Positions 8,659 through 17,489 are shown, counted from the stretch's first letter. The stretch is DNA of 64,000 nucleotides from Flavobacteriaceae bacterium (GCA_002862705.1 PKDU01000031.1:35649-99648); one strand, 5' to 3'. A program made the numbers and translations. The notes: a model not told the origin generated them from the sequence alone.

Positions 8659-9366
8659 TTATTCGTTTAAAACGGTTATTCTCATGCGCATATTGGTTAG
8701 CGGCCACTCTCGTTTATCTGTTGGAAGTGCATTGATAGCATCGACAACTTCCATACCACGTATGACCTTTCCAAAGACAGTGTAGCTTCCGTCCAAATGG
8801 TATGCACCTGGCGATTGATGTACAATGAAAAACTCATAGGGTGATGCCAGTTTGTGTGGATTTTCGATTTCGCTGCTGGGCATGGAGATCACACCTCTGT
8901 GGTGTTTGTGGCCTTTGCGCGTGTCGGGAGGAAGTAGGTATTTGCCAATTTTTCTTCTCTTTTGTCCGGTATCTGCATTATCAGAATTACCTCCTTGAAT
9001 AATAAAATCAGGAACTACCCTGTGAAAATAAGTGTTATTAAAATATTCCTGCTTTGTCAAAAAAATAAAATTTGCCCTGTGGTAAGGGGTGTTTTTAAAA
9101 AGTAAAACATCAAAACTTCCCAGCGGGGTTTCAATTCGAACTTTATTTTCAGGATGCTTTTCGCCGTATGCTTTTAAAAAGGGAATGACCGTTTCTGCAT
9201 TTAACGGTAGATCGCTCTTTTTTGGGGGTACTGTTTTTTTCGCTACTGTTGGCTTGGGTGTTTCCACAACCGTTTGATTACTGCTTTTTGATGCGGCTGT
9301 TGAATTACAAGACAGTGTTATGCTTGCAAAAGCAATTGAAAACAAAAGAATAAAAATGCGTCTCAT
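8659..9366 (-). CDS. Cyclophilin-type peptidyl-prolyl isomerase lipoprotein
   Basis: The 235-residue product has a lipoprotein signal (MRRIFILLFSIAFASITLSC, lipid-anchored Cys20), a Lys/Pro/Thr-rich linker to about residue 60, then a cyclophilin domain. Recognisable blocks are FKNTPYHRANFIFLTKQEYFNNTYFHRVVPDFIIQGG and the late SYTVFGKVIRGMEVVDAIN. The core FHRVVPDFIIQGG with catalytic arginine is intact, so isomerase activity in the periplasm or at the outer membrane is expected. It lies one base upstream of oxyR on the same strand. Confidence 0.93.
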   Translation of the reverse strand: MRRIFILLFSIAFASITLSCNSTAASKSSNQTVVETPKPTVAKKTVPPKKSDLPLNAETVIPFLKAYGEKHPENKVRIETPLGSFDVLLFKNTPYHRANFIFLTKQEYFNNTYFHRVVPDFIIQGGNSDNADTGQKRRKIGKYLLPPDTRKGHKHHRGVISMPSSEIENPHKLASPYEFFIVHQSPGAYHLDGSYTVFGKVIRGMEVVDAINALPTDKREWPLTNMRMRITVLNE

Positions 9367-9430
9367 GATGGTGTAAAGTTAATGGTTTTCCTTTCTATAC
9401 AATACCCACATCTGTTTGTACTTCCTTTTG

Positions 9431-9438
9431 TACTTTTG
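9431..9438 (+). promoter_or_regulatory. Putative -7 promoter box for the acyltransferase gene
   Basis: TACTTTTG matches TAnnTTTG exactly and ends 17 bases before the GTG start at 9456. No well-placed -33 TTG is evident. Motif-based inference. Confidence 0.5.
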
Positions 9439-9455
9439 TAAAACAAAACCTAATT

Positions 9456-10181
9456 GTGTTTAAACGCAACCCATTCGGACATTACCTTTTTATTAAGCTC
9501 TGGCTCATACGACTGCTTGGTTTTTTTACGCGCAGACGATTTAATCGTTTTAACAACTTACACATACGCGGATCCGAAATTATCCGTGATCTTCCAGAGT
9601 CAAACGTGCTTTTTATTTCAAATCATCAAACTTATTTTGCCGATGTAACAGCCATGTTTCATGTGTTTTTTGCCAGTCTAGCAGGCCGGGATGATAATTT
9701 GAATTACCTGAGTTATATATGGAAACCAAAGTTAAACGTGTATTATATCGCTGCTAAAGAAACGATGAAGGCAGGTTTTTTACCACGTATATTGGCTTAC
9801 ACAGGTTCAATTTCAATTGAGCGCACTTGGCGTGAAAAGGGCGAGTCCATTAACCGACAGGTTAAGATGAGTGATATTTCAAACATCGGTAAAGCCTTAA
9901 ATGACGGCTGGGTAATTACTTTCCCACAGGGAACCACAAGGCCATTTGCGCCTGTTCGTAAGGGAACACTGCACATTATCAAAACCTATAATCCCGTGGT
10001 TGTGCCCATACAGATTGATGGTTTCCGACGTTCGTTTGATAAAAAAGGCATCTTTATTAAGAAAAAGGGAATCAAGCAGACCATGCATATCAAGCCGCCA
10101 ATGAAATTTGATCTTGAAAAGCCAACAGATGAATTGATTTTACAAATATCTGAAGCTATTGGGCAAGTACCCAAAAAATAA
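9456..10181 (+). CDS. PlsC-like 1-acyl-sn-glycerol-3-phosphate acyltransferase
   Basis: Membrane-associated acyltransferase, probably of phospholipid synthesis. The 241-residue product starts at GTG 9456 and has a hydrophobic N-terminus. The catalytic block is NHQTYFAD (Asn56-Asp63), which puts five residues between His57 and Asp63 instead of the four in the classical HX4D motif. The later block FPQGTTRPFAPVRKG replaces the classical FPEGTRS and retains the arginine. This variant motif is typical of the flavobacterial branch as I know it. The family is clear; lysophosphatidate as the acceptor is inferred. Confidence 0.85.
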   Translation: MFKRNPFGHYLFIKLWLIRLLGFFTRRRFNRFNNLHIRGSEIIRDLPESNVLFISNHQTYFADVTAMFHVFFASLAGRDDNLNYLSYIWKPKLNVYYIAAKETMKAGFLPRILAYTGSISIERTWREKGESINRQVKMSDISNIGKALNDGWVITFPQGTTRPFAPVRKGTLHIIKTYNPVVVPIQIDGFRRSFDKKGIFIKKKGIKQTMHIKPPMKFDLEKPTDELILQISEAIGQVPKK

Positions 10182-10688
10182 TTATTCTACAATTCCAGCA
10201 CAGCTTATGCGCGCACCTGCAGCACCCGATGGCTGAGAGACAAAATCATCTGCTCCTTGATGAACAATAATGGCTTTTCCTAAAATATTTTTTGTTTTGT
10301 CCTCACAACCAATACACCATTCGTCTGTTTCAAAATATACCCGTCCGATTCCGTTCTCGCCAACTTTAAAGTTTCCTATGTCTCCTTTGTGATAGCCTTT
10401 TTCGTCACCCCAAGCCCCATGTGGTTCAAAGGTTGGATTCCAGTGACCACCTGTTGATTTGCCGTCATCAGAGGAACAATCTGCTTTTTCGTGAAGGTGT
10501 ATGGCGTGCGTTCCCTCTGAAAGTCCACGGATGGTAGCACTTAAGCTAACAACCCCACCTTTTTCACTTAAAAGCGCAAATCCAGCTGCGTTTGAGCCGC
10601 TTTTTGCATCTAAGCCTACTTCAAGTTGGCTGTGTTGACACGATGTTATTGCAATCAATAGTACAAGAAGTAATGCGTAATTTTTCAT
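10182..10688 (-). CDS. sodC: Cu/Zn superoxide dismutase lipoprotein
   Basis: Dismutates superoxide outside the cytoplasm. I choose the ATG at 10688 because it gives a clean lipoprotein signal (MKNYALLLVLLIAITSC); an ATG five codons upstream (10703) is possible. All metal sites are visible: copper histidines in HAIHLHEKADC, the shared and zinc histidines in GGHWNPTFEPHG and the following HKGDIGNF, the late copper histidine in AIIVHQGADDF, and the arginine in GARISCAG. The two cysteines of the structural disulfide are present. It ends right against the acyltransferase gene (convergent). Confidence 0.95.
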   Translation of the reverse strand: MKNYALLLVLLIAITSCQHSQLEVGLDAKSGSNAAGFALLSEKGGVVSLSATIRGLSEGTHAIHLHEKADCSSDDGKSTGGHWNPTFEPHGAWGDEKGYHKGDIGNFKVGENGIGRVYFETDEWCIGCEDKTKNILGKAIIVHQGADDFVSQPSGAAGARISCAGIVE

Positions 10689-10720
10689 ACCACCAAAATA
10701 CACAATTTTATATACAAAAC

Positions 10721-11470
10721 TTAGTTTAATAGTGGTACCAGTTTGTTGTAATAACGTGCTGCAATAAATTCGGCACCTGCTTTATTGTAATGTATGTCAT
10801 CTGCCAACAAATCGTCAGTAAACCCAGTTGCCATATCCGCAGCAATAACCATAGAGGTTGTGGTCGTTTGAATGCTTGCAATTTGTGCAATTACAGTCTT
10901 CATTTGCGCAAAAAGTAATGTGTATTCATCAGTCATAAATGATGATTTTCCAGGTGCAAGTTGCTCAATGATGATGGTGATGTTTGGGTTATGCGCTTGA
11001 ATTTTGTCTATGATGGCATTGATGTTTTCGACAATACCACTAAAATCAGCCCCATTTAACGCATCATTTCCGCCTGGCGAGCTGAAAAGTACGATATCTA
11101 CATCGCCAACAGATTTTAGCCATGCATCTATATTTGCATTGATTTGTGCTGCAGTCCAGCCACCACGGCCCTCGTGCTCATTATCGAAGCAGAAATTTTT
11201 ATAAGATTCATATTCCCACAGATCTTGGTTGGTGCCTACGAAATCAAAGTCAAATGCACCATCAACCAAGTCTTTCCACAATGCATAACGATAACTTTCA
11301 AAAAGCCCTGGAAAGCCCTGTACGCGCGATGCACCAAGTGGCATGATCTTGGTTCCTTTTTCAATTGATGTACATGCTGAAGCTTCTTCATTATTGTCAT
11401 CTTCTGAACATGATGCTAGAATTAGTAGTCCAAAAATGAGTAGCGTAAAATATAAATTATGGAGTCTAAT
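10721..11470 (-). CDS. SGNH/GDSL hydrolase lipoprotein with apparent ATT start
   Basis: Esterase-like lipoprotein. The first ATG (11344) would begin inside the domain, at MPLGASRVQG. The same frame is open for 42 more codons and encodes a convincing lipoprotein signal (RLHNLYFTLL..LILASC) and acidic linker. An in-frame stop at 11474-11476 limits the start to ATT at 11470, because no ATG, GTG or TTG occurs between. A promoter-like TTACTTTG (11477-11484) lies six bases before it. Block I reads GAS, not GDS. The GGND block and final DDIHYNKAGAEF block with Asp and His are intact. Substrate unknown. Confidence 0.75.
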   Translation of the reverse strand: MRLHNLYFTLLIFGLLILASCSEDDNNEEASACTSIEKGTKIMPLGASRVQGFPGLFESYRYALWKDLVDGAFDFDFVGTNQDLWEYESYKNFCFDNEHEGRGGWTAAQINANIDAWLKSVGDVDIVLFSSPGGNDALNGADFSGIVENINAIIDKIQAHNPNITIIIEQLAPGKSSFMTDEYTLLFAQMKTVIAQIASIQTTTTSMVIAADMATGFTDDLLADDIHYNKAGAEFIAARYYNKLVPLLN

Positions 11471-11582
11471 GTTCTACAAAGTAAGAATTTATTATTGTAA
11501 GTAAATCAAATTTTGTGCTGTAATAATTAGAAAGCCATCTTGCAAACAATTATTTATAAATGCAGATATTTGAAAAAAAATC

Positions 11583-12602
11583 ATGCAAAAACGAATTTGT
11601 TATGTGCTCATTGTTCTTTTGCTATGTGCTTGTAAAGTAAATTACCGCACCGCTTCTTTTGCGCCAAAAAGTGGCGTGATTAATTACGAAAACCCTGAGC
11701 ACTGGGCAGTTTATGACGGTATTTCCGCTCAGGGTAACCAAATTGGTGCTATTTCTGATTCCACTACGGCAGATGTTTTTTATGTTTATCCAACGCTTTT
11801 TATTGATAAAAAAGACAGCACATGGAATGCAGCTATTGATGACGCTAACGTCAATTCCGATGTAATAAAATGGATACTGCCTTATCAAGCCGCCGCATGG
11901 GCCGATGCGGGGCGTTTGTTTATGCCGTTTTACCGTCAGAACCACTACCGCGCTTTTTTTAAGCCATACACGAGTGAGGGGGGGTTTGAAGCGATGGCAT
12001 TTGCTTATGCCGATGTCAAGGCTGCATTTGATTATTATATGAAATTTGAAAACAAAGGTCGCCCCATTATTTTAGCTGGCCACAGTCAAGGGGCGCTTCA
12101 CTTAAAGAAGATATTACAAGAATATTTTGATGGCAAACCCCTCCAAAAGCAATTGGTAGCTGCCTATTTGATTGGCACGCGTGTTATGGAAGATGAGTTT
12201 AGTGCATTAAGACCACTAATTTCTCCACACCAGATTGGCGGCTATGTCAGTTGGAACTCCTATAAGAAGGGTAAATATCCAAAATACTACGATTGGTATA
12301 ATAATGCGGTTACGACGAACCCCATTACTTGGGACAACAGCAAAGAAAGTCTGATAGAAGATCACAAGGGAGTGCTGTACTACGACAATGTGTTGTACGA
12401 AAAAAGCTTGGCTGTTGAAAAAATCAATGGTATGTTGTGGGTGAGTTTACCTAAAGTACCTAAACGCTTTTTAATGTCTTTTATAAAAGACTACCATCGT
12501 TTTGATGTTACTTTGTTCTGGGAAGATATTCGACAAAATGCCTTGCAACGTGTTGAGGCCTTCAAACGTGAAAAGCTTAGAGTTCTTCCGGAGCAATTTT
12601 AA
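11583..12602 (+). CDS. DUF3089 alpha/beta hydrolase-like lipoprotein
   Basis: The 339-residue product has a lipoprotein signal (MQKRICYVLIVLLLCAC, anchor Cys17) and the DUF3089 pattern: DVFYVYPTLF near 64-73, NAAIDDANVN, and AGHSQGA with nucleophile Ser168 in the GxSxG elbow. Length is normal for the family. An extracytoplasmic hydrolase is expected, but the substrate is unknown. Its last 26 bases overlap the end of the ferredoxin gene on the opposite strand. Confidence 0.9.
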   Translation: MQKRICYVLIVLLLCACKVNYRTASFAPKSGVINYENPEHWAVYDGISAQGNQIGAISDSTTADVFYVYPTLFIDKKDSTWNAAIDDANVNSDVIKWILPYQAAAWADAGRLFMPFYRQNHYRAFFKPYTSEGGFEAMAFAYADVKAAFDYYMKFENKGRPIILAGHSQGALHLKKILQEYFDGKPLQKQLVAAYLIGTRVMEDEFSALRPLISPHQIGGYVSWNSYKKGKYPKYYDWYNNAVTTNPITWDNSKESLIEDHKGVLYYDNVLYEKSLAVEKINGMLWVSLPKVPKRFLMSFIKDYHRFDVTLFWEDIRQNALQRVEAFKREKLRVLPEQF

Positions 12603-12903
12603 CTTTTAGCCCATCTAAGTCCGCAGTAATGGGTATCTGACAGCCCAAACGCGAATTTTCTTGTACAAAATAGGCTTCGTCAAGCATGGCTTGTTCATCC
12701 TCATTTCGTGCTCCGAAATGTGCTTCAGTAAGGATATAAACTTGACAGGATGCACACATCGCCATTCCGCCACATGTCCCAGCTACCGGCAGGTCATATC
12801 CTTTGCAAACCTCCATCAGGTTAAGGTTCATGTCTGTTGGAACAGCAAATTCGTGCTCCATTCCCTCACGGTCAATAACCGTAATGTTGATGTCTAAACT
12901 CAA
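12577..12903 (-). CDS. [2Fe-2S] ferredoxin
   Basis: Electron carrier of the adrenodoxin type. The 108-residue product has cluster ligands Cys44, Cys50, Cys53 and Cys88 in GTCGGMAMCASC and RLGCQI. It is the last gene of the sulfate assimilation operon, overlapping the NAD(P)/FAD oxidoreductase by four bases. The pair reads as NADPH to flavoprotein to ferredoxin, the electron supply expected for a ferredoxin-dependent sulfite reductase, whose gene is truncated in this locus. Confidence 0.93.
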   Translation of the reverse strand: MSLDINITVIDREGMEHEFAVPTDMNLNLMEVCKGYDLPVAGTCGGMAMCASCQVYILTEAHFGARNEDEQAMLDEAYFVQENSRLGCQIPITADLDGLKVKIAPEEL

Positions 12904-13934
12904 GATTTAACGGCCTCTTTTGGTTGTTTGTCCTCAAATCCCTGTACCCCTTGAACCGTAGTGTATTTGAGTGTAAATTTCTTATTTGGATTGATGATTT
13001 TATAGGCGGTTTGCACCGCAAGTGTCGCCTCATGGAATCCACATAGAATAAGCTTTAACTTTCCAGGATATGTATTTACATCTCCAATGGCAAATACTCC
13101 GGGTCTGTTGGTTTGGTAATCAAAAGTATCTACGACGATGGCGTTTTTTTCAATTTCAAGTCCCCAATCTCCAATAGGCCCTAGTTTTGGCGATAAGCCA
13201 AACAACGGGAACCACAGGTTGGTGTTAACAGTCCTGTTGCCTTCTTTGGCGTGAATGACTACGGATGTTAAATCGCCATCTCCATTGAGTTCTTTTACTT
13301 CTGCATAAGTGTGCAGTTCTATTTTGCCAGCAGCAGCCAGTTCTTGTGCTCTTGCTACAGAATCTTTGTGTGCCCTGTAGCGATCGCTTCTGTGTACAAG
13401 ATGAACAAAGCTTCCTTTCTCCGCAAAGTAGATGGCCCAATCAAGTGCCGAGTCACCACCGCCAGAAATTACCATGTCTTTTCCTTCAAACTGATCGGGA
13501 TCCTTCACGATGTAGCGCACGCCCTTTTCTTCAAAATCTGCAATGTTGCTGATGAGCGGTTTTCTAGGCTCAAAACTTCCCAATCCTCCAGCAATCATCA
13601 CTACGGGCGCATGGTGCTGCGTGCCTTTGCTTGTGGTCACAACAAATGAGCCGTCTGCCTGTTTTTCGATGCTATTTGCACGTTCACCGAGTGTAAACCC
13701 GGGTTTAAAAGGTGCGGCTTGCTCCATAAGTTTGTCTACCAATTCACCTGCCAATACCGTAGGGTACCCCGGAATATCGTAAATGGGTTTTTTGGGATAA
13801 ATCTCAGACAACTGCCCACCCGGCTGTGGGATGGCATCTATTAAATGACAACGCAGCTTCATAAGACCAGCTTCAAATACGGCAAAAAGCCCAACAGGTC
13901 CCGCACCAATAATAATAATGTCTGTTTTAATCAT
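12900..13934 (-). CDS. Ferredoxin--NADP reductase (TrxR-like NAD(P)/FAD oxidoreductase)
   Basis: The 344-residue product has two dinucleotide motifs, GAGPVG (11-16) and GGGDSALDWA in the middle, and a C-terminal VFAIGDVN segment for FAD. The thioredoxin-reductase CxxC pair is missing between the domains, which marks the TrxR-like ferredoxin-NADP reductases of Bacillus and Bacteroidota. Neighbouring ferredoxin (four-base overlap) supports this. It overlaps the upstream chimeric ORF by eight bases. Probable role: pass NADPH electrons to the ferredoxin for sulfite reduction. Confidence 0.9.
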   Translation of the reverse strand: MIKTDIIIIGAGPVGLFAVFEAGLMKLRCHLIDAIPQPGGQLSEIYPKKPIYDIPGYPTVLAGELVDKLMEQAAPFKPGFTLGERANSIEKQADGSFVVTTSKGTQHHAPVVMIAGGLGSFEPRKPLISNIADFEEKGVRYIVKDPDQFEGKDMVISGGGDSALDWAIYFAEKGSFVHLVHRSDRYRAHKDSVARAQELAAAGKIELHTYAEVKELNGDGDLTSVVIHAKEGNRTVNTNLWFPLFGLSPKLGPIGDWGLEIEKNAIVVDTFDYQTNRPGVFAIGDVNTYPGKLKLILCGFHEATLAVQTAYKIINPNKKFTLKYTTVQGVQGFEDKQPKEAVKS

Positions 13935-14634
13935 CTTGCTCTAGTAGTTTCTCTGTTAATTTATTCATTGCTAAAACTTTTTGCTCAAAATCTCCTTTTA
14001 ATCTGTCGCGATAGACATAAAGTTTATCGAGTAGCGTATCGGTTTCTTCTGGTAAAAAGGCTTCTAACCACTGTCGTAAACGTTTTGCTAAAGTAGGGGA
14101 TTTTCCGTTTGTGGAAATGGCAATTTTGATTTTCCGCCCCATGTCCTGGCAAATGGGGTTTCGCAAGAAGTATCCAAAAAAGGCGTGTGCGTATGGCGTC
14201 ACGTCAAACGGTTCGTCCGGATCTGCTCCAGCCATCGCAGATGCGGTAACGTTCCTGATGGTATTCCCACAGGCCTCACGCATGGTTATATCGTCTTGTT
14301 CTAGTTCCGCCCATAGTTCCGGAGTTCTATCTAGGGAAACATAATGAATTTGAATGTCTTGACGGGTTGTAATATGTAGGTTTCCGTTGGAGTATTCGTC
14401 TGATACTTCTGCAATTCTGCGCAATTGTTTGGCGCTACATTTCCCATAGGGAATTTTGATGCGCACCATTTGTACGCCCTGTTGCCGTTGTCCGTAAACG
14501 CCTCTTGCAAGCCGCAGGCTTCGGAATCTTTCTTCGTCAAGTTTTCCCGCTTTAAATTCAAATATTTTGCGTTCCAGCTCCAGTATATCGTATTCAACTA
14601 CTGGATTTTCAACTTCGGTTCTAAAACTTTTCAT
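13927..14634 (-). pseudogene. Chimeric remnant: sulfite/nitrite reductase N-terminus fused to siroheme synthase C-terminus
   Basis: An intact 235-codon frame made of two unrelated pieces. Residues 1 to about 170 match the start of flavobacterial siroheme-dependent nitrite/sulfite reductases: LRLARGVYGQRQ, NLHITTRQDIQIHYVSL and EACGNTIRNVTAS, reaching RNPICQDMGRK. Residues from about 172 (ISTNGKSPTLAKRLR) to the end match the C-terminal part of Met8/CysG-type precorrin-2 dehydrogenase/ferrochelatase. The siroheme and 4Fe-4S ligand region of the reductase and the NAD-binding half of the siroheme synthase are absent. The likely cause is one deletion between the two genes, which also removed the uroporphyrinogen methyltransferase usually between them. 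The junction lies near 14112-14132. Catalysis is not expected. Confidence 0.85.
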
Positions 14635-15878
14635 GCGGTTTCGATAAATCCAACACCAGCGGTGTTAAAGGTTTGAGGGTCAATGAGTATAAATGATCCC
14701 AAGGCTGGATTTTCTTTATACGGCTTGGTCGGTAGCGGTTGTGCCAATGCCAAAACACCTTTTCCAATATCGTTAAGGCCTAATTGGTTGGTTTGGCTTT
14801 GCGCCAAAGCTTCCAAGTCAATTTTGGAACGAACACTTTGCACTTTCACCAAGCTGCGTTGCACGCCTTGTTGAAGCCAATACTTGTTCCCGGTTGATAA
14901 GGGCGTGTCTTGCATCCAGCAAAAAGTTGCGCTAATACTTTTTCCTCGATTGACGTTGGCTTGTTCGTTTAGGATGCTATCGCCTCTTGAGGCATCGATT
15001 TCATCAACCAATAGCAGCGTGGCATTTTCTCCAGCCGATACACGGTCAACAGCTGTTCCGTATTTCTCAATTTTTTTGATGATGCTTTTTCTCCCTGATG
15101 GATGGATGCTAATGGCATCTCCAACGCTAAACACTCCCGATCGGACATTTCCTGCAAAACCACGATAGTCGTGAAAGGCTTCCGTTTTTGGACGAATAAC
15201 ATATTGAATTTGGAATACACCGTCATTCGCTTTGTTGCTTTCCACCGGAATTGCTTCCATCAAATCGAGTAAGGCCTCTCCTTTGTGCCAATCTAGTTTT
15301 TCTGAACGGCTCACAATGTTTTCATTGTACAGTGCCGAAAGGGGGATGTAGTGATAACTGACATCTTTATTTCCGTGTTTGTCGACCAGGTTGTTAAGTG
15401 TTGTTTTAATGTCCTCAAATACTTCTTGTTTATAATTGACCAAATCCATTTTGTTTATGGCAAAGATGATATGCTTAATCCCAAGAAGTTGGGTAACAAA
15501 AAAGTGTCTTTTGGTTTGTTCAATTACCCCTTTGCGCGCATCAAGTAAAATGATACTGGCTTGTGCTGTTGAGCTTCCCGTAACCATGTTTCGGGTATAT
15601 TCTACATGCCCAGGCGAATCAGCGATGATAAATCGTCTTTTAGGTGTAGAGAAAAATATATGCGATACATCAATGGTGATGCCTTGCTCACGTTCGGTGA
15701 GCAGTCCGTCTGTTGCTAGCGAGAGGTCTAAATACCCAAATCCGCGCGCTGCACTCTTTTCTTCTATGTGTTGGATTTGATCTGACTTCAATGCGCCAGT
15801 CTCGTACAGCAATCTACCAATTAAGGTGCTTTTGCCGTCGTCAACACTTCCTGCGGTTGCTATTTTGATTAATTCCAT
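14631..15878 (-). CDS. cysN: Sulfate adenylyltransferase subunit 1 (GTPase)
   Basis: GTPase subunit of ATP sulfurylase, which activates sulfate to APS together with CysD. The 415-residue product has G1 GSVDDGKST (10-18), the G3 DSPGHVEYTRNM, and G4 NKMDL, followed by EF-Tu-like beta-barrel domains. There is no C-terminal APS kinase (CysC) extension, in keeping with the APS-type reductase in this operon. The stop overlaps the start of the chimeric sulfite reductase remnant by four bases. Confidence 0.97.
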   Translation of the reverse strand: MELIKIATAGSVDDGKSTLIGRLLYETGALKSDQIQHIEEKSAARGFGYLDLSLATDGLLTEREQGITIDVSHIFFSTPKRRFIIADSPGHVEYTRNMVTGSSTAQASIILLDARKGVIEQTKRHFFVTQLLGIKHIIFAINKMDLVNYKQEVFEDIKTTLNNLVDKHGNKDVSYHYIPLSALYNENIVSRSEKLDWHKGEALLDLMEAIPVESNKANDGVFQIQYVIRPKTEAFHDYRGFAGNVRSGVFSVGDAISIHPSGRKSIIKKIEKYGTAVDRVSAGENATLLLVDEIDASRGDSILNEQANVNRGKSISATFCWMQDTPLSTGNKYWLQQGVQRSLVKVQSVRSKIDLEALAQSQTNQLGLNDIGKGVLALAQPLPTKPYKENPALGSFILIDPQTFNTAGVGFIETA

Positions 15879-15879
15879 C

Positions 15880-16770
15880 TTAAAAATACCCTACTTTTTT
15901 TCGTTCTTCCATGGCTGCTTCCGAGCGTTTGTCGTCCATGCGTGCGCTTCGCTCTGAAAAATTGGAATCTCCAATTTCATCTATAATAGTGTCTAATTCG
16001 GTTGCTTCTGACAAAACAGCAGCTGTGCAACTCATATCGCCAACCGTTCGAAAACGCACCGAAGTATGTCTGCGCTCATCCTTGTCGGCCACCTGTACAT
16101 AGTCCGATACCGGCATCCATTGATTATCTCGTTTAAACACTTCACGTTCATGGGCATAATAGATAGCCGGAATTTCTAATTTTTCTTGACGTATGTAATG
16201 CCAAACGTCTAACTCTGTCCAATTACTTATTGGAAAAACTCGCACATTTTCTCCGTTGTGGATCATGCCGTTTAGCATGTCAAATAGTTCTGGCCGTTGC
16301 AACTTTTCGTTCCATTGGCCAAAGTCATCTCGAACCGAAAAAACACGCTCTTTGGCACGAGCCTTTTCTTCGTCACGGCGTGCGCCTCCCATACAGGCAT
16401 CAAATTTATTTTCTTCAATGGTGTTGAGCAGGGTAGTGGTTTGTAAACTGTTTCTGCTTGCATGCCTCCCTTTTTCTTCAATCACGTTTCCAGCGTCAAT
16501 ATCGTTTTGAACGCTCCCAACGATTAGACGTAGTCCGTGCGTTGCCACGAGTTTGTCACGCAGTTCAATGGTTTCAGGGAAATTGTGACCCGTATCTATG
16601 TGAACCAATGGAAATGGAATAGTTGCCGGTGCAAACGCCTTTTGTGCCAAATGTAATAGGGTGATGGAATCTTTTCCGCCAGAGAACAGTAGGCAGGGGT
16701 TGTCAAATTGCCCAGCTACTTCTCTGATGATATAAATGGATTTCTCCTCTAATTGTTTTAATATACTCAT
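15880..16770 (-). CDS. cysD: Sulfate adenylyltransferase subunit 2
   Basis: Catalytic subunit of ATP sulfurylase. The 296-residue product carries the PP-loop SGGKDS (30-35), VHIDTGHNFPE near 56-66, GGARRDEEKARAKER, and the C-terminal RERHTSVRFRT-like segment and CTAAVLSEA. Length is standard. It lies one base before cysN and overlaps cysH by four bases, so the three are translationally linked. Confidence 0.97.
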   Translation of the reverse strand: MSILKQLEEKSIYIIREVAGQFDNPCLLFSGGKDSITLLHLAQKAFAPATIPFPLVHIDTGHNFPETIELRDKLVATHGLRLIVGSVQNDIDAGNVIEEKGRHASRNSLQTTTLLNTIEENKFDACMGGARRDEEKARAKERVFSVRDDFGQWNEKLQRPELFDMLNGMIHNGENVRVFPISNWTELDVWHYIRQEKLEIPAIYYAHEREVFKRDNQWMPVSDYVQVADKDERRHTSVRFRTVGDMSCTAAVLSEATELDTIIDEIGDSNFSERSARMDDKRSEAAMEERKKVGYF

Positions 16771-17489
16771 GATTTAGTTATATGCAGTCCACATTCTTTT
16801 TTACTGGTTTCCCACCACCATCTTCCTGCGCGTATGTCTTCACCTGGAGCGATAGCTCTAGTGCAAGGTGCGCATCCAATGCTGACAAAGCCTTTTTTGT
16901 GAAGGCTATTTTGTGGAACCTTGTATAGGTTTAAATACGTTTTTACGTCGTCTAAAGACCAGTGCAGCAAGGGATTGAATTTGATGATGTCAAAAGCTGT
17001 ATCGTACTCAAAAAATGCCAATTCAGCTCTGTTTTGAGATTGCCCTTGCCGTAACCCCGTAATCCAAACATCGTTGCCTTTTAAAGCACGTTTTAGCGGT
17101 TCTATTTTGCGAACAGCGCAACATTCTTTTCGGTTATCAACCGAATCGTAAAAGCTGTTAGGTCCTTTTTTGGTCACTAGATTGGCAACGGCTTGATGAT
17201 CTGGAGTGTAAACCTCAATGGGTAGTTTAAATTCTTGTTGGGTTGCGGCGAGTACATCATAAGTTTCCTGAAACAAACGCCCTGTGTCTAGTGTAAAAAC
17301 CGTGATTGGAAATTTGTTGATGCCAATATGGTGCGTCAATACTTGATCCTCTTGGCCCAATGAAGTAGAGAACACCATTTTTCCCAACTGTTGTTGAATT
17401 AGGAATGAAAATAGCTCCTCCATATTTGTTGTCGCTTTTAGATGCGCGTTAAGCGCTTTTACTTTTTCTAAACTCACTTTTTCCCCCAA
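16767..17489 (-). CDS. cysH: APS-type adenylyl-sulfate reductase
   Basis: Reduces activated sulfate to sulfite with thioredoxin-like electron donors. The 240-residue product has the catalytic C-terminal cysteine in KECGLH (Cys233). It also has the four [4Fe-4S] ligands, Cys123-Cys124 in KECCAVRKIEPL and Cys206/Cys209 in GCAPC. That cluster is characteristic of enzymes using adenylyl sulfate (APS) rather than PAPS, and no APS kinase gene is present nearby. It overlaps cysD by four bases and DUF2061 by 16 bases. Confidence 0.95.
   Translation of the reverse strand: MGEKVSLEKVKALNAHLKATTNMEELFSFLIQQQLGKMVFSTSLGQEDQVLTHHIGINKFPITVFTLDTGRLFQETYDVLAATQQEFKLPIEVYTPDHQAVANLVTKKGPNSFYDSVDNRKECCAVRKIEPLKRALKGNDVWITGLRQGQSQNRAELAFFEYDTAFDIIKFNPLLHWSLDDVKTYLNLYKVPQNSLHKKGFVSIGCAPCTRAIAPGEDIRAGRWWWETSKKECGLHITKS

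Noticed and set aside
12900..13934. Annotation as a second thioredoxin reductase.
   Set aside because: The CxxC pair is absent and a ferredoxin gene overlaps it, so a ferredoxin-NADP reductase is a better fit.
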